Origin: Aliarcobacter skirrowii CCUG 10374
GTDB taxonomy: Bacteria > Campylobacterota > Campylobacteria > Campylobacterales > Arcobacteraceae
DNA: 64,000 bases
Direction of reading: 5' to 3'
Assembly: GCF_003544835.1 (NCBI RefSeq)
Contig: NZ_CP032099.1
Location: forward strand, 620,001-684,000
Shown here: one piece after another, positions 27,296-35,607 of the stretch
Numbering within the stretch: position 1 is the first letter of the stretch
Layout of the letters: the number at the start of each line of letters is the position of its first letter
The notes under the pieces: model-generated
Database searches by the model: none
What the model was told of the DNA's origin: nothing
What the model saw: only the letters and a program-made list of their open reading frames with translations
Made by a program: the position numbers and the translations under genes

Positions 27296-28570
27296 TTATT
27301 CCGCTGTTGGAAGTATTACTTTAGTTTCATTACTAGCTTCTGAAACTAAACCAAACTCATCTATAGCTTGAACACTATATTGATACTCTAAACCAGCTAC
27401 AACATCAAAATCTTCATATCTTAAATCTTTTACACCTTTTATAATTAGTGTATCAGTTTGTAAAAAACCTTTTTTTGTTTTTTTGATAATATTATATGCA
27501 ACAGCTCTACTATCACCTTCTTTCCAATTCAAAATAGCTTTTTTATCTTGAATTTGAGCCAAAGTTAATATTGGTTTTGCAGGGCTTATTAAAGTTGAAC
27601 CTAAAATAGCAGTTATATCTTGAGTGCTTTCTAATTTATCTTTATCAACACTTACAACTTTATAAAAATATTTTTCATTATCACCTTTTAGCTCATCTGT
27701 ATAATCTAAAGTTTTAGAATCAACAGTTGCAATTTTGCTAAAGCCATATTTCTCACTACTACTTCTATAAATATCATAAGATACTACATCTAAAGTTGAA
27801 CTAGCTTCCCAAATTAAATATATCTTTTTTGGAATATCAGTAGAAGCTTTTAAATTTGAAGGAGGCAAAGGAAGAGGTTTTGTATTTGCCTCTAAAATTA
27901 AACTTGGATTTGACTCTATATTTTCAAATGTATATGCTTTTATTCTATATTTATAAATTGTATTATCAAGTAGGTTCATATCAATAAACTCAGCTGATAG
28001 TCTATTGTTTATTTTACCACTTACAGAACTCCATTTTTTAGATTTAGAGTCAAATCTCTCAACAATGTAGTATCCAACTCTTTTGTCAGGATGTGGTTGC
28101 CAAACAACTTTTACTTTTCTTGGAAGATTTGAAATAGCTTGTCCCATTTGAACACCTTCAAGTCTTGGAAGAGTTTGAGCTAAATATGCTTTAGTTGTTT
28201 TTGACTCTTTGTTATCTTTCAATTTTACAGAAATTTGATAAAGATATTTTGTATTTGGTTCAAGGTTTTTATCTACATAGTGAGTCTCAAACCTATTTTT
28301 ACTTGAATAAATTAGTTTTAATTTAGTCTCATTTTTATCAGCATTTGCTCTATAAAAGTTGTAACCAACAACTCTCTCATCATCAACTCTTTTCCACTCA
28401 AAACCAATTGATGTCATATCTGAAATAGTTATTATTGAATCATAATCAACAGTTTCAAAACTCTCATCAATTTCAACTTTTGAATTACCAAAATTTTGAA
28501 AGGTATTTGCGCATGAACTAAGAAACAAAACTAAAAGAGTCAGTAAGCTTAGCTGGATTAATTTTTTCAT
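27296..28570 (-). CDS. fibronectin type III repeat lipoprotein
   Basis: Predicted lipoprotein of 424 residues: signal peptide and lipobox LVLFLSSC with the acylated cysteine at 20. The rest is made of four fibronectin type III-like repeats (about 40-130, 133-230, 233-322, 328-418), each with a YxYxVxAxD/E-type strand (LEYQYSVQAID in the last). This suggests a surface or periplasmic binding scaffold. A strong AGGAGA site precedes the ATG, which lies 53 bp inside the end of the pseudouridine synthase gene. The family is common in Campylobacter relatives; function is unknown. Confidence 0.85.
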   Translation of the reverse strand: MKKLIQLSLLTLLVLFLSSCANTFQNFGNSKVEIDESFETVDYDSIITISDMTSIGFEWKRVDDERVVGYNFYRANADKNETKLKLIYSSKNRFETHYVDKNLEPNTKYLYQISVKLKDNKESKTTKAYLAQTLPRLEGVQMGQAISNLPRKVKVVWQPHPDKRVGYYIVERFDSKSKKWSSVSGKINNRLSAEFIDMNLLDNTIYKYRIKAYTFENIESNPSLILEANTKPLPLPPSNLKASTDIPKKIYLIWEASSTLDVVSYDIYRSSSEKYGFSKIATVDSKTLDYTDELKGDNEKYFYKVVSVDKDKLESTQDITAILGSTLISPAKPILTLAQIQDKKAILNWKEGDSRAVAYNIIKKTKKGFLQTDTLIIKGVKDLRYEDFDVVAGLEYQYSVQAIDEFGLVSEASNETKVILPTAE

Positions 28571-29504
28571 CTATTATCTCCTTGGAAAAGTTAATATCTA
28601 TAAAATTTTCTATATCTTTTGGAATATCTGCTTTAAAGCATAAATTTGTTTTTTTTATCGGATGCATAAACTCTAGATAATATGCATGCAAAAAAATTCT
28701 GTTGATTTTACTTAATTCGCTCTTAAAACCATATAAAGTATCTCCTAGTATATGTCTTGAGATTGAGTTTAGATGTACTCTAATTTGATGAGTTCTTCCT
28801 GTAAAAAGTTTACAAGCAATTAGTTCATATTTTTGATTATTTGAACTCTCTATTTTACAAAAAGCAGTTCTTGCATCTTTTCCATTTTCAACAATTCCCA
28901 TTTTTAATCTATTGTTTGGATTTCTTGCTATTGGTCTATTTATAACAACATTATCTTTTAGTGCTAAGTCAATAATTGCTAAATAGTATCTTCCAATATT
29001 TCTATTTTCAAACTCTTTACTTAAATTTTGATGAGCTTCATTTGTTTTTGCAACTACTAAAATTCCACTTGTTCCTTTATCAAGTCTGTGAACAATTCCA
29101 TGTCTTAACTCTCCACTAATAGTTGAAAGTGAGAAATTTTTTAATTTTAACCAATCAACTAAAGTTGGCTCTTTTACACTAGATGCTTCATGAACAGTTA
29201 AATTTGCTGGTTTATTTAAAACTAAAATATCCTCATCTTCATATATTATTTTAATCTCAAAATCTTTGAAAAAATCCAAAAGATACTCAGGGCTTTTTAT
29301 CTTAATTTCTTCAGGCTTTGGAATCTCTACTTCTACAGTTTGATTCTCTTTTAATTTGTAAGCGTTTTTATCTATAGTTTTATTATCAACTTTAACTAGA
29401 TTTTTTTTAATAAGCTGTAAAATTTGATTTCTTGAATCTTCTAAGTTTTTACTTAAAAACTTATCTAATCTATCTTCACTATCTACAATAAATTTTTTAT
29501 ACAT
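28518..29504 (-). CDS. RluA family pseudouridine synthase
   Basis: Isomerises uridine in rRNA or tRNA. The 328 residues have an N-terminal S4 RNA-binding domain (about 10-60) and the RluA catalytic domain, with ELRHGIVHRLDKGTSG holding the catalytic aspartate (about 138). KLFTGRTHQIRVHL is the later family motif. The exact target (RluC, RluD or RluA site) cannot be told. Its 3' end overlaps the lipoprotein gene by 53 bp in another frame. It is divergent from rodA with only 3 bp between start codons. Confidence 0.92.
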   Translation of the reverse strand: MYKKFIVDSEDRLDKFLSKNLEDSRNQILQLIKKNLVKVDNKTIDKNAYKLKENQTVEVEIPKPEEIKIKSPEYLLDFFKDFEIKIIYEDEDILVLNKPANLTVHEASSVKEPTLVDWLKLKNFSLSTISGELRHGIVHRLDKGTSGILVVAKTNEAHQNLSKEFENRNIGRYYLAIIDLALKDNVVINRPIARNPNNRLKMGIVENGKDARTAFCKIESSNNQKYELIACKLFTGRTHQIRVHLNSISRHILGDTLYGFKSELSKINRIFLHAYYLEFMHPIKKTNLCFKADIPKDIENFIDINFSKEIIDEKINPAKLTDSFSFVS

Positions 29505-29507
29505 TTT

Positions 29508-30638
29508 ATGATACTCTTTCGCATGCGATTATTTGATAAAAGAACTATTTCTCACTTTGACTCTGTTTCGATGATATTAGTTATACCATTGATACTATTA
29601 TCATATTATTTAATTCAAGAGACAAATGATGCTCTTGCAAATAAACAGCTTTTTTATTATACAGTTTCATTGTTTATATTCTTTTTAGTCTTTATTTTAC
29701 CAATACGAAAAACACTCTTTTTGGTTCCAACTTTATACTGGTTTGCAGTTATTTTATTAATTTTAGTTGAGTTTATTGGTGTTACAAAATTGGGTGCTAA
29801 AAGATGGATTGCTATTCCATTTACAGATTCAACGATTCAGCCATCTGAGATTATAAAACCTATATATATATTAATGCTTGGATATCTAATACAACATAGA
29901 CCTCCTCCAATTGGTGGTTATAATATAAAAGATTTTTCTTATTTTTCTATATTTATTTTAATACCATTTTTTTTAATTGCTATTGAACCTGATTTAGGTT
30001 CAGCTTTGGTTATGCTTTTAGTTGGATATGGAATACTTTTTGTTGTGGGAGTTAATTGGAAAATTTGGCTAACTATTTTTATTTTCCTAGCAGCTCTTTT
30101 TCCACCCTTTTATACTTATGGTTTAAAAGATTATCAAAAAAAGAGAGTTCATGACTTTATTGTGGCTGAAAAACCAAGTTATCATGTCCAACAATCTATT
30201 ATTGCCATTGGTTCAGGAGGATTAACTGGAAAAGATAGTGATGAGGCAACTCAAACTCAACTTAGATTTTTACCAATTGCAACAAGTGATTTTATTTTTG
30301 CTTATTTAGTAGAGAGATTTGGATTTTTAGGCGCCCTAACTGTCGTAGCTCTTTACTTTTTTTTAATAGTTCATCTTTTGACATATAATTTAAGTATAGC
30401 TTTCAAAAAAGATTATGTCACAAAAGTTTTTGCAACGGGTCTTGCTTTGCTTATATTTTTTAATATGAGTGTAAATATTTTAATGGTTATTGGTTTTGCA
30501 CCAGTTGTTGGAATACCACTGCCATTTTTCTCTTATGGTGGAAGTTCTTTTACTAACTTTATAATTATGTTAGCAATTTTGCAAAACTTGGTTTCATACA
30601 GATATTTAGATAGTTATAGTTATGAAAGAAACTTATAG
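29508..30638 (+). CDS. rodA: rod shape-determining protein RodA (SEDS glycosyltransferase)
   Basis: Polymerises lipid II during elongation with PBP2. The 376 residues (from ATG 29508) have about ten membrane helices and SEDS motifs: KRWIAIPFTDSTIQPSEIIK, FFLIAIEPDLGSALVML and GIPLPFFSYGGSS. A second ATG at 29523 gives MRLFDKRTISHFD, which resembles the Campylobacter start better; neither has a clear ribosome site. The stop codon touches the stop of the convergent tonB-like gene with no gap. Confidence 0.94.
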   Translation: MILFRMRLFDKRTISHFDSVSMILVIPLILLSYYLIQETNDALANKQLFYYTVSLFIFFLVFILPIRKTLFLVPTLYWFAVILLILVEFIGVTKLGAKRWIAIPFTDSTIQPSEIIKPIYILMLGYLIQHRPPPIGGYNIKDFSYFSIFILIPFFLIAIEPDLGSALVMLLVGYGILFVVGVNWKIWLTIFIFLAALFPPFYTYGLKDYQKKRVHDFIVAEKPSYHVQQSIIAIGSGGLTGKDSDEATQTQLRFLPIATSDFIFAYLVERFGFLGALTVVALYFFLIVHLLTYNLSIAFKKDYVTKVFATGLALLIFFNMSVNILMVIGFAPVVGIPLPFFSYGGSSFTNFIIMLAILQNLVSYRYLDSYSYERNL

Positions 30639-31364
30639 CTAATATAGTCGATAAAATACCTTAAATCTTAAAAGTGTTGGAGTCTGTGGCTTTGGATACT
30701 CTTTATAGGCAATTTGAATTAACTCTAAAGTTCTATTATCCAAAATTGAGTAACCAGAGCTTTGAATTATTCTTAAATCACTAATATCTCCATTTGGATG
30801 AAAAATAAATTCAACTATATTTATTCCAGTAATTTTAAGTCTAACTGCTTCGTGTGGATAACCAAGTCTATTTAAAACTCTTTGAGTAATAATTTGAAAA
30901 TTGTTTATATTTTTTTCTAAATAGGCTTTTTGAACAGTTGTAAAATCATCATACTCTTTTCCATATAGCTCTTTTAACTCATTAAAAACCTCACTATTAT
31001 AAATAGTGTCCTTTTGGCTTAAAAAATTTTCTAAAGTTTGCTCTTGAAGTTTGCTACTCTCTTTTAATATTTTTTCTTGAAAAGATTTTGCCTCTTTAAG
31101 CTCTTTTGTTTCAGCTTTCTCTTTTGTTATCTCTTTTTTAGGTTTTGGTTCCTCTTTTTTTAAAGGTTTAGCCTCTTTTTGTGAAGCTATAGGCTCACTT
31201 GGAGTTAATTTTACAAACTTCACTTCACTTGTATTGTGAGGTTTTTGAATATTTTCATGAGTTTTAGATTTTATTTTTATACCTATATCAGAAATAATTA
31301 GTGCATGAACTAGCAAAGATACAATAAAAGATATGGCAAGAGTAATAAATAATATTTTTTTCAT
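30639..31364 (-). CDS. TonB-like energy transducer
   Basis: A 241-residue protein with an N-terminal signal anchor (about 4-27), a Lys/Glu/Pro-rich linker (about 45-100; SQKEAKPLKKEEPKPKKE) and a C-terminal TonB-type domain (about 155-241; IVEFIFHPNGDISDLRIIQS then SGYSILDNRTLELI). It would couple ExbBD proton motive force to outer-membrane receptors, but no exbB, exbD or receptor gene is in the window. TolA is a less likely alternative. Confidence 0.85.
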   Translation of the reverse strand: MKKILFITLAISFIVSLLVHALIISDIGIKIKSKTHENIQKPHNTSEVKFVKLTPSEPIASQKEAKPLKKEEPKPKKEITKEKAETKELKEAKSFQEKILKESSKLQEQTLENFLSQKDTIYNSEVFNELKELYGKEYDDFTTVQKAYLEKNINNFQIITQRVLNRLGYPHEAVRLKITGINIVEFIFHPNGDISDLRIIQSSGYSILDNRTLELIQIAYKEYPKPQTPTLLRFKVFYRLY

Positions 31365-31468
31365 TGTGCAAATTATAGTAGATTTTTTGTTAATTAAGTT
31401 TATGAGCTTATCTTTTGCTTATTTAAATTATTGTAGAATATTTGCTTACTACAAATTTAGGATAGAAA

Positions 31469-32752
31469 ATGTTTAAGAAATCAATAAAAGCTTATGAAAA
31501 AGCTTGTCAAGTAATCCCAGGTGGTGTTGATTCACCAGTTCGTGCTTTTAAAAGTGTTGGTGGAACACCTCCATTTATTAAAAAAGGGAAGGGCGCTTAT
31601 TTATATGATGTTGATGGAAATAAATATGTAGATTTTGTACAAAGCTGGGGACCACTAATATTTGGTCATTGTGATAAAGATATTGAAAAAGTCGTAATAA
31701 AGACTGCAAAATTAGGTTTAAGCTTTGGTGCTCCAACTAATCTTGAGACAAAATTAGCTCAAGAGATTGTTGATATGTACGACAATATAGATAAAGTGAG
31801 ATTTGTAAGCTCTGGAACAGAAGCTACAATGAGTGCAATTAGATTAGCAAGAGGTGTTACAAATAAGAATGATATTATTAAGTTTGAGGGTTGTTATCAT
31901 GGGCACTCTGATTCTTTGCTAGTACAAGCAGGTTCAGGTATGGCAACATTTGGAAGTCCAAGTAGTCCAGGAGTTCCAGCTGACTTAACAAAACATACAC
32001 TTTTATGTGAATATAACAATATAGAACAGCTAGAGAAGTGTTTTGAAGAGAGTAGTGATATTGCTTGTATTATTATTGAACCAATTGCTGGAAATATGGG
32101 ATTAGTTCCTGCAACAAATGAGTTTTTAGCTACTTGTAGAGAGCTTTGCGATAAGCATGGTGCTTTATTAATTTTTGATGAAGTTATGAGTGGTTTTAGA
32201 GCTTCTTTAAAAGGTGCTAGTGGAATTTTAGATGTAAAAGCAGATATTTTAACATTTGGAAAAGTTATTGGTGCTGGTATGCCTGTTGGTGCTTTTGCAG
32301 CATCAAAAGAGATTATGAGTCATCTTTCACCTGAAGGAAAAATTTATCAAGCTGGAACTTTAAGTGGAAATCCAGTTGCTATGGCAGCAGGGCTTACTAG
32401 TCTTAGAAAATTAAAATCAAATCCAAAAATTTATGAAGATTTAGAGAGAAAAGCAAAAAGATTAGTAAATGGATTTAAAAAAGTAGCTGATAGATATAGT
32501 ATTCCACTTCAAGTAAATACAAGAGGGAGTATGTTTGGATTCTTCTTTTGTGAAAAAGAGCCAACAAATTTCAAAGAGGTAGGACTTTGCAATTTTGAAA
32601 GATTTGCAAAATTTCATCAAGAGATGTTAAAAAGAGGTTTCTATTTTGCTTGTAGTCAATATGAAGCTGGATTTATTTGTACGAAAATTACAAATAAAGA
32701 GATTGATTTGTGCATTCAAGCAGCAGATGAGATCATGAAAGAGTTTGTTTAA
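31469..32752 (+). CDS. hemL: glutamate-1-semialdehyde 2,1-aminomutase
   Basis: PLP enzyme of the C5 heme pathway, making 5-aminolevulinate. The 427 residues show [19 protein letters not shown], the VFDEVMSG-type motif ([10 protein letters not shown]) and the PLP lysine in [16 protein letters not shown] (about 265). Length is standard. It begins a tight run hemL-ppnP-atpZ-membrane gene: its stop overlaps the next ATG by one base. Confidence 0.97.
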   Translation: MFKKSIKAYEKACQVIPGGVDSPVRAFKSVGGTPPFIKKGKGAYLYDVDGNKYVDFVQSWGPLIFGHCDKDIEKVVIKTAKLGLSFGAPTNLETKLAQEIVDMYDNIDKVRFVSSGTEATMSAIRLARGVTNKNDIIKFEGCYHGHSDSLLVQAGSGMATFGSPSSPGVPADLTKHTLLCEYNNIEQLEKCFEESSDIACIIIEPIAGNMGLVPATNEFLATCRELCDKHGALLIFDEVMSGFRASLKGASGILDVKADILTFGKVIGAGMPVGAFAASKEIMSHLSPEGKIYQAGTLSGNPVAMAAGLTSLRKLKSNPKIYEDLERKAKRLVNGFKKVADRYSIPLQVNTRGSMFGFFFCEKEPTNFKEVGLCNFERFAKFHQEMLKRGFYFACSQYEAGFICTKITNKEIDLCIQAADEIMKEFV

Positions 32753-33075
32753 TGGAAAATTTAAATAGCTTTAAAGGTGTAGAGTTAATAAAAAAAGCAA
32801 ATATTTACTTTGATGGAAATGTTACAAGTAGAACTTTTATAGATGTTGATGGAAGTAAAAAATCTCTTGGAATTATGATGGTTGGAGAGTATGTTTTTGG
32901 AACAGTTGAGGCTGAAAAAATGGAGATTATTGAAGGTGAAGTTGAGGTAAGATTAAAAGGCGAAGATGGTTTTAAAACATATAAATCTGGTAGCTCTTTT
33001 GATGTTGTTGCAAACTCAAGCTTTGAGATAAAAGTAAAAAAAATAACAGATTACTGTTGTTCATATATAAATTAG
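32752..33075 (+). CDS. ppnP: pyrimidine/purine nucleoside phosphorylase PpnP (DUF1255)
   Basis: Small cupin-like nucleoside phosphorylase, 107 residues. Typical segments: KKANIYFDGNVTSRTF, SLGIMMVGEYVFGT and the closing FEIKVKKITDYCCSYIN. It cleaves nucleosides with phosphate in the family's studied members. One-base overlap with hemL shows co-transcription; a metabolic link is not obvious. Confidence 0.93.
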   Translation: MENLNSFKGVELIKKANIYFDGNVTSRTFIDVDGSKKSLGIMMVGEYVFGTVEAEKMEIIEGEVEVRLKGEDGFKTYKSGSSFDVVANSSFEIKVKKITDYCCSYIN

Positions 33076-33082
33076 GAGTTTT

Positions 33083-33394
33083 ATGAAAGATAATAATATA
33101 GAAGAGAAACCAAAACATAGAGATAAAATAGAGGCTTTAGATAATCTATCTTTAGGAATATCTATGGTTGTTGCTATTGTTTTTGGAGTTCTTATAGGTA
33201 TTGGATTAAAACATCTTACAGGTTATACTTGGACTTTATGGCTTGGAGTTTTTTGGGGAGTTGCGGCAGCTGGATTAAATATATACAAAGCGTATAAAAG
33301 AGCTCAAAAAGTTTATGAGGGTATGGAAAACGATCCTAGATATGCTCATAGAGCAAAACATGGTGACAACTCACCTGATGATGAAGATAAATAG
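33083..33394 (+). CDS. AtpZ/AtpI family ATP synthase accessory membrane protein
   Basis: A 103-residue protein with two membrane helices (about 27-45 and 50-68) and the AtpZ/AtpI look (LSLGISMVVAIVFGVLIGIG, then WLGVFWGVAAAGLNIYKAYK). Members assist assembly of F-type ATP synthase or carry Mg/Ca. Here it is outside any atp operon, 7 bp after ppnP, with AGGAG before the ATG. The C-terminal tail is charged and hydrophilic. Confidence 0.8.
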   Translation: MKDNNIEEKPKHRDKIEALDNLSLGISMVVAIVFGVLIGIGLKHLTGYTWTLWLGVFWGVAAAGLNIYKAYKRAQKVYEGMENDPRYAHRAKHGDNSPDDEDK

Positions 33395-33986
33395 TAATAT
33401 CTTAAACTTTGCAAAGGTTTTTATTTTTTTAAACCTTTGTTTAAGTGTTTATGCAATTTTATTTCAAAACACAATTTGGCTTTTAAATCTTCAAGTTGCA
33501 TTTTTCTCTTCACTTTTTGTAACGATTGCTTCATTTTTGTCTTATAGAAAAAATATAAAAAATAGATTATCAAATATTGATGATACAAATAGATTTTCAG
33601 CAGATGATAGAGATAAAATTGATGAGATTGATGACCCTTATGATTTATATAGTGAATATGAAGAGCTTCCTGAATCTGAACTTACATCTGATAAAATAAA
33701 AGAGATAATTGAAGAAGAGAAGAGAAAAGTAAAACAAAATAGTATAAAAAATACAGTTTTTAGTGCAGGTGGTTTTGTATCTATTTATAGAGTTTTGGGA
33801 TATGTATTTTTAATATTTGGATTTTTTGCTTTAAATAATAATAATTTGTTTATTCCTTTGGCGTTTATTATAGGATTAGGAATTGTTCCAATTGGAGTTT
33901 TATTTACAAAGATAAAAGCTTGGGATATACCAACTCAAAAAACAAGCAATAATCAGCAAAATCAAATAGAAATACCTAAAAAATAA
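33381..33986 (+). CDS. conserved four-helix membrane protein, function unknown
   Basis: I place the start at ATG 33381 (or 33378), 14-17 bp inside the end of the AtpZ-like gene, because the protein then opens MKINSNILNFAKVFIFLNL and leads into helix 1; a longer frame would overlap the AtpZ gene by 80 bp and add out-of-character residues. The 201 residues have two helices (about 10-52), an acidic cytoplasmic segment (about 65-115), and two more helices (about 135-180). I do not recognise a functional family. It closes the hemL operon. Confidence 0.7.
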   Translation: MKINSNILNFAKVFIFLNLCLSVYAILFQNTIWLLNLQVAFFSSLFVTIASFLSYRKNIKNRLSNIDDTNRFSADDRDKIDEIDDPYDLYSEYEELPESELTSDKIKEIIEEEKRKVKQNSIKNTVFSAGGFVSIYRVLGYVFLIFGFFALNNNNLFIPLAFIIGLGIVPIGVLFTKIKAWDIPTQKTSNNQQNQIEIPKK

Positions 33987-33994
33987 AACATATA

Positions 33995-34036
33995 CATAAA
34001 TAGTGTGTTATTACTTGATATTAGACACTATTTATG
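33995..34036. promoter_or_regulatory. 12-bp perfect inverted repeat, candidate operator
   Basis: CATAAATAGTGT (33995-34006) and ACACTATTTATG (34025-34036) are exact reverse complements separated by 18 bp. The -35 hexamer lies between the arms and the right arm fills most of the spacer before the -10, so a protein bound here would block the promoter. As RNA it could also form a weak hairpin behind the upstream gene, but there is no T tract. Confidence 0.65.
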
Positions 34037-34043
34037 ATATAAT
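34015..34043 (+). promoter_or_regulatory. sigma70 promoter of the small OB-fold gene
   Basis: TTGATA (34015-34020) and TATAAT (34038-34043) with exactly 17 bp between, one of the best promoters in the window. AGGAG at 34055-34059 serves the ATG at 34065. Confidence 0.75.
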
Positions 34044-34064
34044 AAATAAAAAATAGGAGATAAA

Positions 34065-34415
34065 ATGTTTGGAAAAATTATTGCTTTCAATAAAAAAGAT
34101 AAAAATGGTTTTATAATTGATGAAAATGGAAAATCTCACTATTTCGATGAAAAATATTTAACAAAAGATACAGATGTATCAGTTATAAAAGAAGGTGTTG
34201 AAGTACAATTTGACTTAAACGAAATTGGCTCAAATTATTTTCAAATAAGCAATTTAGAACTAAAAAAAGAAATTATACAAAAAAAAGAAGATGATTTAGA
34301 GTATTGGAATAATTTAATGAAGAAAAATACTACAAAAGAAGAAGATTTTGAGGAATGGTTTAGTAATGATATAGCAAATGATCCAAATGGTTTACAATAC
34401 TATATAGGAAGATAG
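34065..34415 (+). CDS. cold-shock-like OB-fold protein with acidic tail
   Basis: A 116-residue protein. Residues 1-68 look like a degenerate cold-shock-type OB fold (MFGKIIAFNKKDKNGFIID ... HYFDEKYL ... NYFQISN). They align without gaps to residues 1-68 of the facing gene (34705-35238): shared positions include Gly3, Ile5, the Lys-x-Gly-x-Ile at 13-17, YF at 26-27, IKE at 41-43, NY and Q near 57-60. The tail (69-116) is acidic and has no recognised motif (EEDFEEWFSNDIANDPNG). It has its own strong promoter with an overlapping inverted repeat. Nucleic-acid binding is an inference from the fold. Confidence 0.7.
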   Translation: MFGKIIAFNKKDKNGFIIDENGKSHYFDEKYLTKDTDVSVIKEGVEVQFDLNEIGSNYFQISNLELKKEIIQKKEDDLEYWNNLMKKNTTKEEDFEEWFSNDIANDPNGLQYYIGR

Positions 34416-34449
34416 ATAATTTCTTATTTTCTTCTTAATATAGATTTAA

Positions 34450-35238
34450 TCATTTTAATAAATACACTATCACATCAAGTATCTTTTTTATAGGGTAAGA
34501 TATTTTTGGACTCATTTTTAAATACTCTGCTACTCTTGGCGAATATCTATAATAATATTTAACAAAGCTAGTACCTATTTTGTTAGTTAATAAGTGTTTA
34601 TCTCTAAACTCTCTTAATATTTTAACTTTTGGGTGTTCATAATTGTTGTTATAAATTGCTGTTGCAATGAAACAACCACTACTTCTAAACTCTTTTACTA
34701 TGCTTCAACAAAAAGGGCAAATAGAGTGAGAAGGTGCACCATTTAATACAATAATTCTTGGAACAATAAATTTGCCACAAATACACTCAATTCTATTATC
34801 TTTATGATAATTATCTTTTTTTCTATTTGAATTGTTAATTACTGTAATATTTTTAGCACTCACTTGTTCATTTTTATTAACATATATATCAAATTCTACA
34901 TTCTGATTATAAGGCATACTAGAGTCTTTCCAGTCACTTATAAAGAAATATATATCTTTCGTATGTTCATTTGTAAAAATAAAACCATATCCCTTGTCTT
35001 TATTGTAGAATTTAACATTTCCAGTTTGCTTACTTTGTTTAAATTGAATATTTTTAACCTGACTATAATTATTGCTAATATTTTCTAATTCAAAAGATAC
35101 GGTAGTGTTTTCTTTTATTAAATTAACTTCATTCTTATTTAATAAGCAAGTATCATTAAAATAATAAGTAGTTCCACTATCTGCTAAAATTTTGCCTTCT
35201 TTACTTGATTGAGAGTAGCTTTTAATGATTCCTTGCAT
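34450..35238 (-). pseudogene. two OB folds + zinc ribbon + CFI-box protein, interrupted by in-frame TGA
   Basis: The frame from ATG 35238 (AAGGAA upstream) runs 177 residues to TGA at 34705-34707. It comprises an OB fold like the neighbour's (1-68), a canonical cold-shock domain (about 71-134, with KGYGFIF as RNP1) and a zinc ribbon (CICGK ... CPFC, about 150-177). Directly past the TGA the same frame continues for 84 codons to TGA 34450-34452: SIVKEFRSSGCFIATAIY then ILREFRDKHLLTNKIG and YYYRYSPRVAEYL, a clear CFI-box C-terminal domain. The stop sits exactly where the knuckle CPxCG should have glycine, so GGA to TGA is the simplest change. The first 177 residues may still be made as a protein; readthrough is the alternative. 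Confidence 0.8.
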
Positions 35239-35266
35239 AATATTTCCTTTTTGTAAAATAATGTTT

Positions 35267-35295
35267 ATTGTATCATAATATTATATAATTGTCAA
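35267..35295 (-). promoter_or_regulatory. sigma70 promoter of the OB-fold/CFI-box gene
   Basis: On the minus strand TTGACA (35290-35295) and TACAAT (35267-35272) are 17 bp apart: a consensus -35 with a near-consensus -10. The start codon is 29 bp beyond the -10. A fully formed promoter argues the gene is, or recently was, expressed. Confidence 0.75.
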
Positions 35296-35356
35296 ACCAA
35301 ATACACATTATATATTTATAATATATACATATAATACATTTTTAAGTTGTTTATGT

Positions 35357-35362
35357 TATAAT
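35357..35362 (+). promoter_or_regulatory. -10 element of the small HTH gene
   Basis: TATAAT, 30 bp before the TTG start at 35392. The region 17 bp upstream (ATACAT) is a poor -35, but the surroundings are T- and A-rich as usual in this group. Confidence 0.45.
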
Positions 35363-35391
35363 TCATAAAATTCAATACAAAGGATAAATAT

Positions 35392-35607
35392 TTGGAAGTA
35401 GATATATTTGAACAATTATTAAAAAAAGCCAATTTAACAAAAAAAGAGTTTTCTATTTTAGTTAAAATGAATTATACAAGTGTAACTAATTGGAATGGCT
35501 CAAAAAATGTTCCTGATTGGGTAGAAAGTTGGCTAGAAAATTATATTAAAGCAAAAGTTGCTGATGATATAATAAAAGCAATAGAGCCTTTAATAAGGGA
35601 GAAATGA
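35392..35607 (+). CDS. small helix-turn-helix protein with TTG start
   Basis: A 71-residue protein. The start is TTG at 35392, backed by AAAGGA eight bases upstream; no ATG or GTG lies in frame nearby. Residues 5-50 read as an XRE-like HTH (FEQLLKKANLTKKEFSILVK then YTSVTNWNGSKNVPDWVESW), a form common in phage- or island-borne regulators. It lies in the accessory insert next to the OB-fold genes and divergent from the larger one, so it could control that promoter; this is an inference from position. Confidence 0.72.
   Translation: MEVDIFEQLLKKANLTKKEFSILVKMNYTSVTNWNGSKNVPDWVESWLENYIKAKVADDIIKAIEPLIREK

Noticed and set aside
33315-33380. Long N-terminal extension of the membrane protein after AtpZ
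   Set aside because: It would overlap AtpZ by 80 bp and puts a polar, out-of-character segment before helix 1.
34705-34707. TGA as a selenocysteine codon after CPFC
   Set aside because: No hairpin resembling a bacterial SECIS is evident right after the TGA, and zinc-ribbon CPxCG explains the residue as Gly. A nonsense change is simpler.
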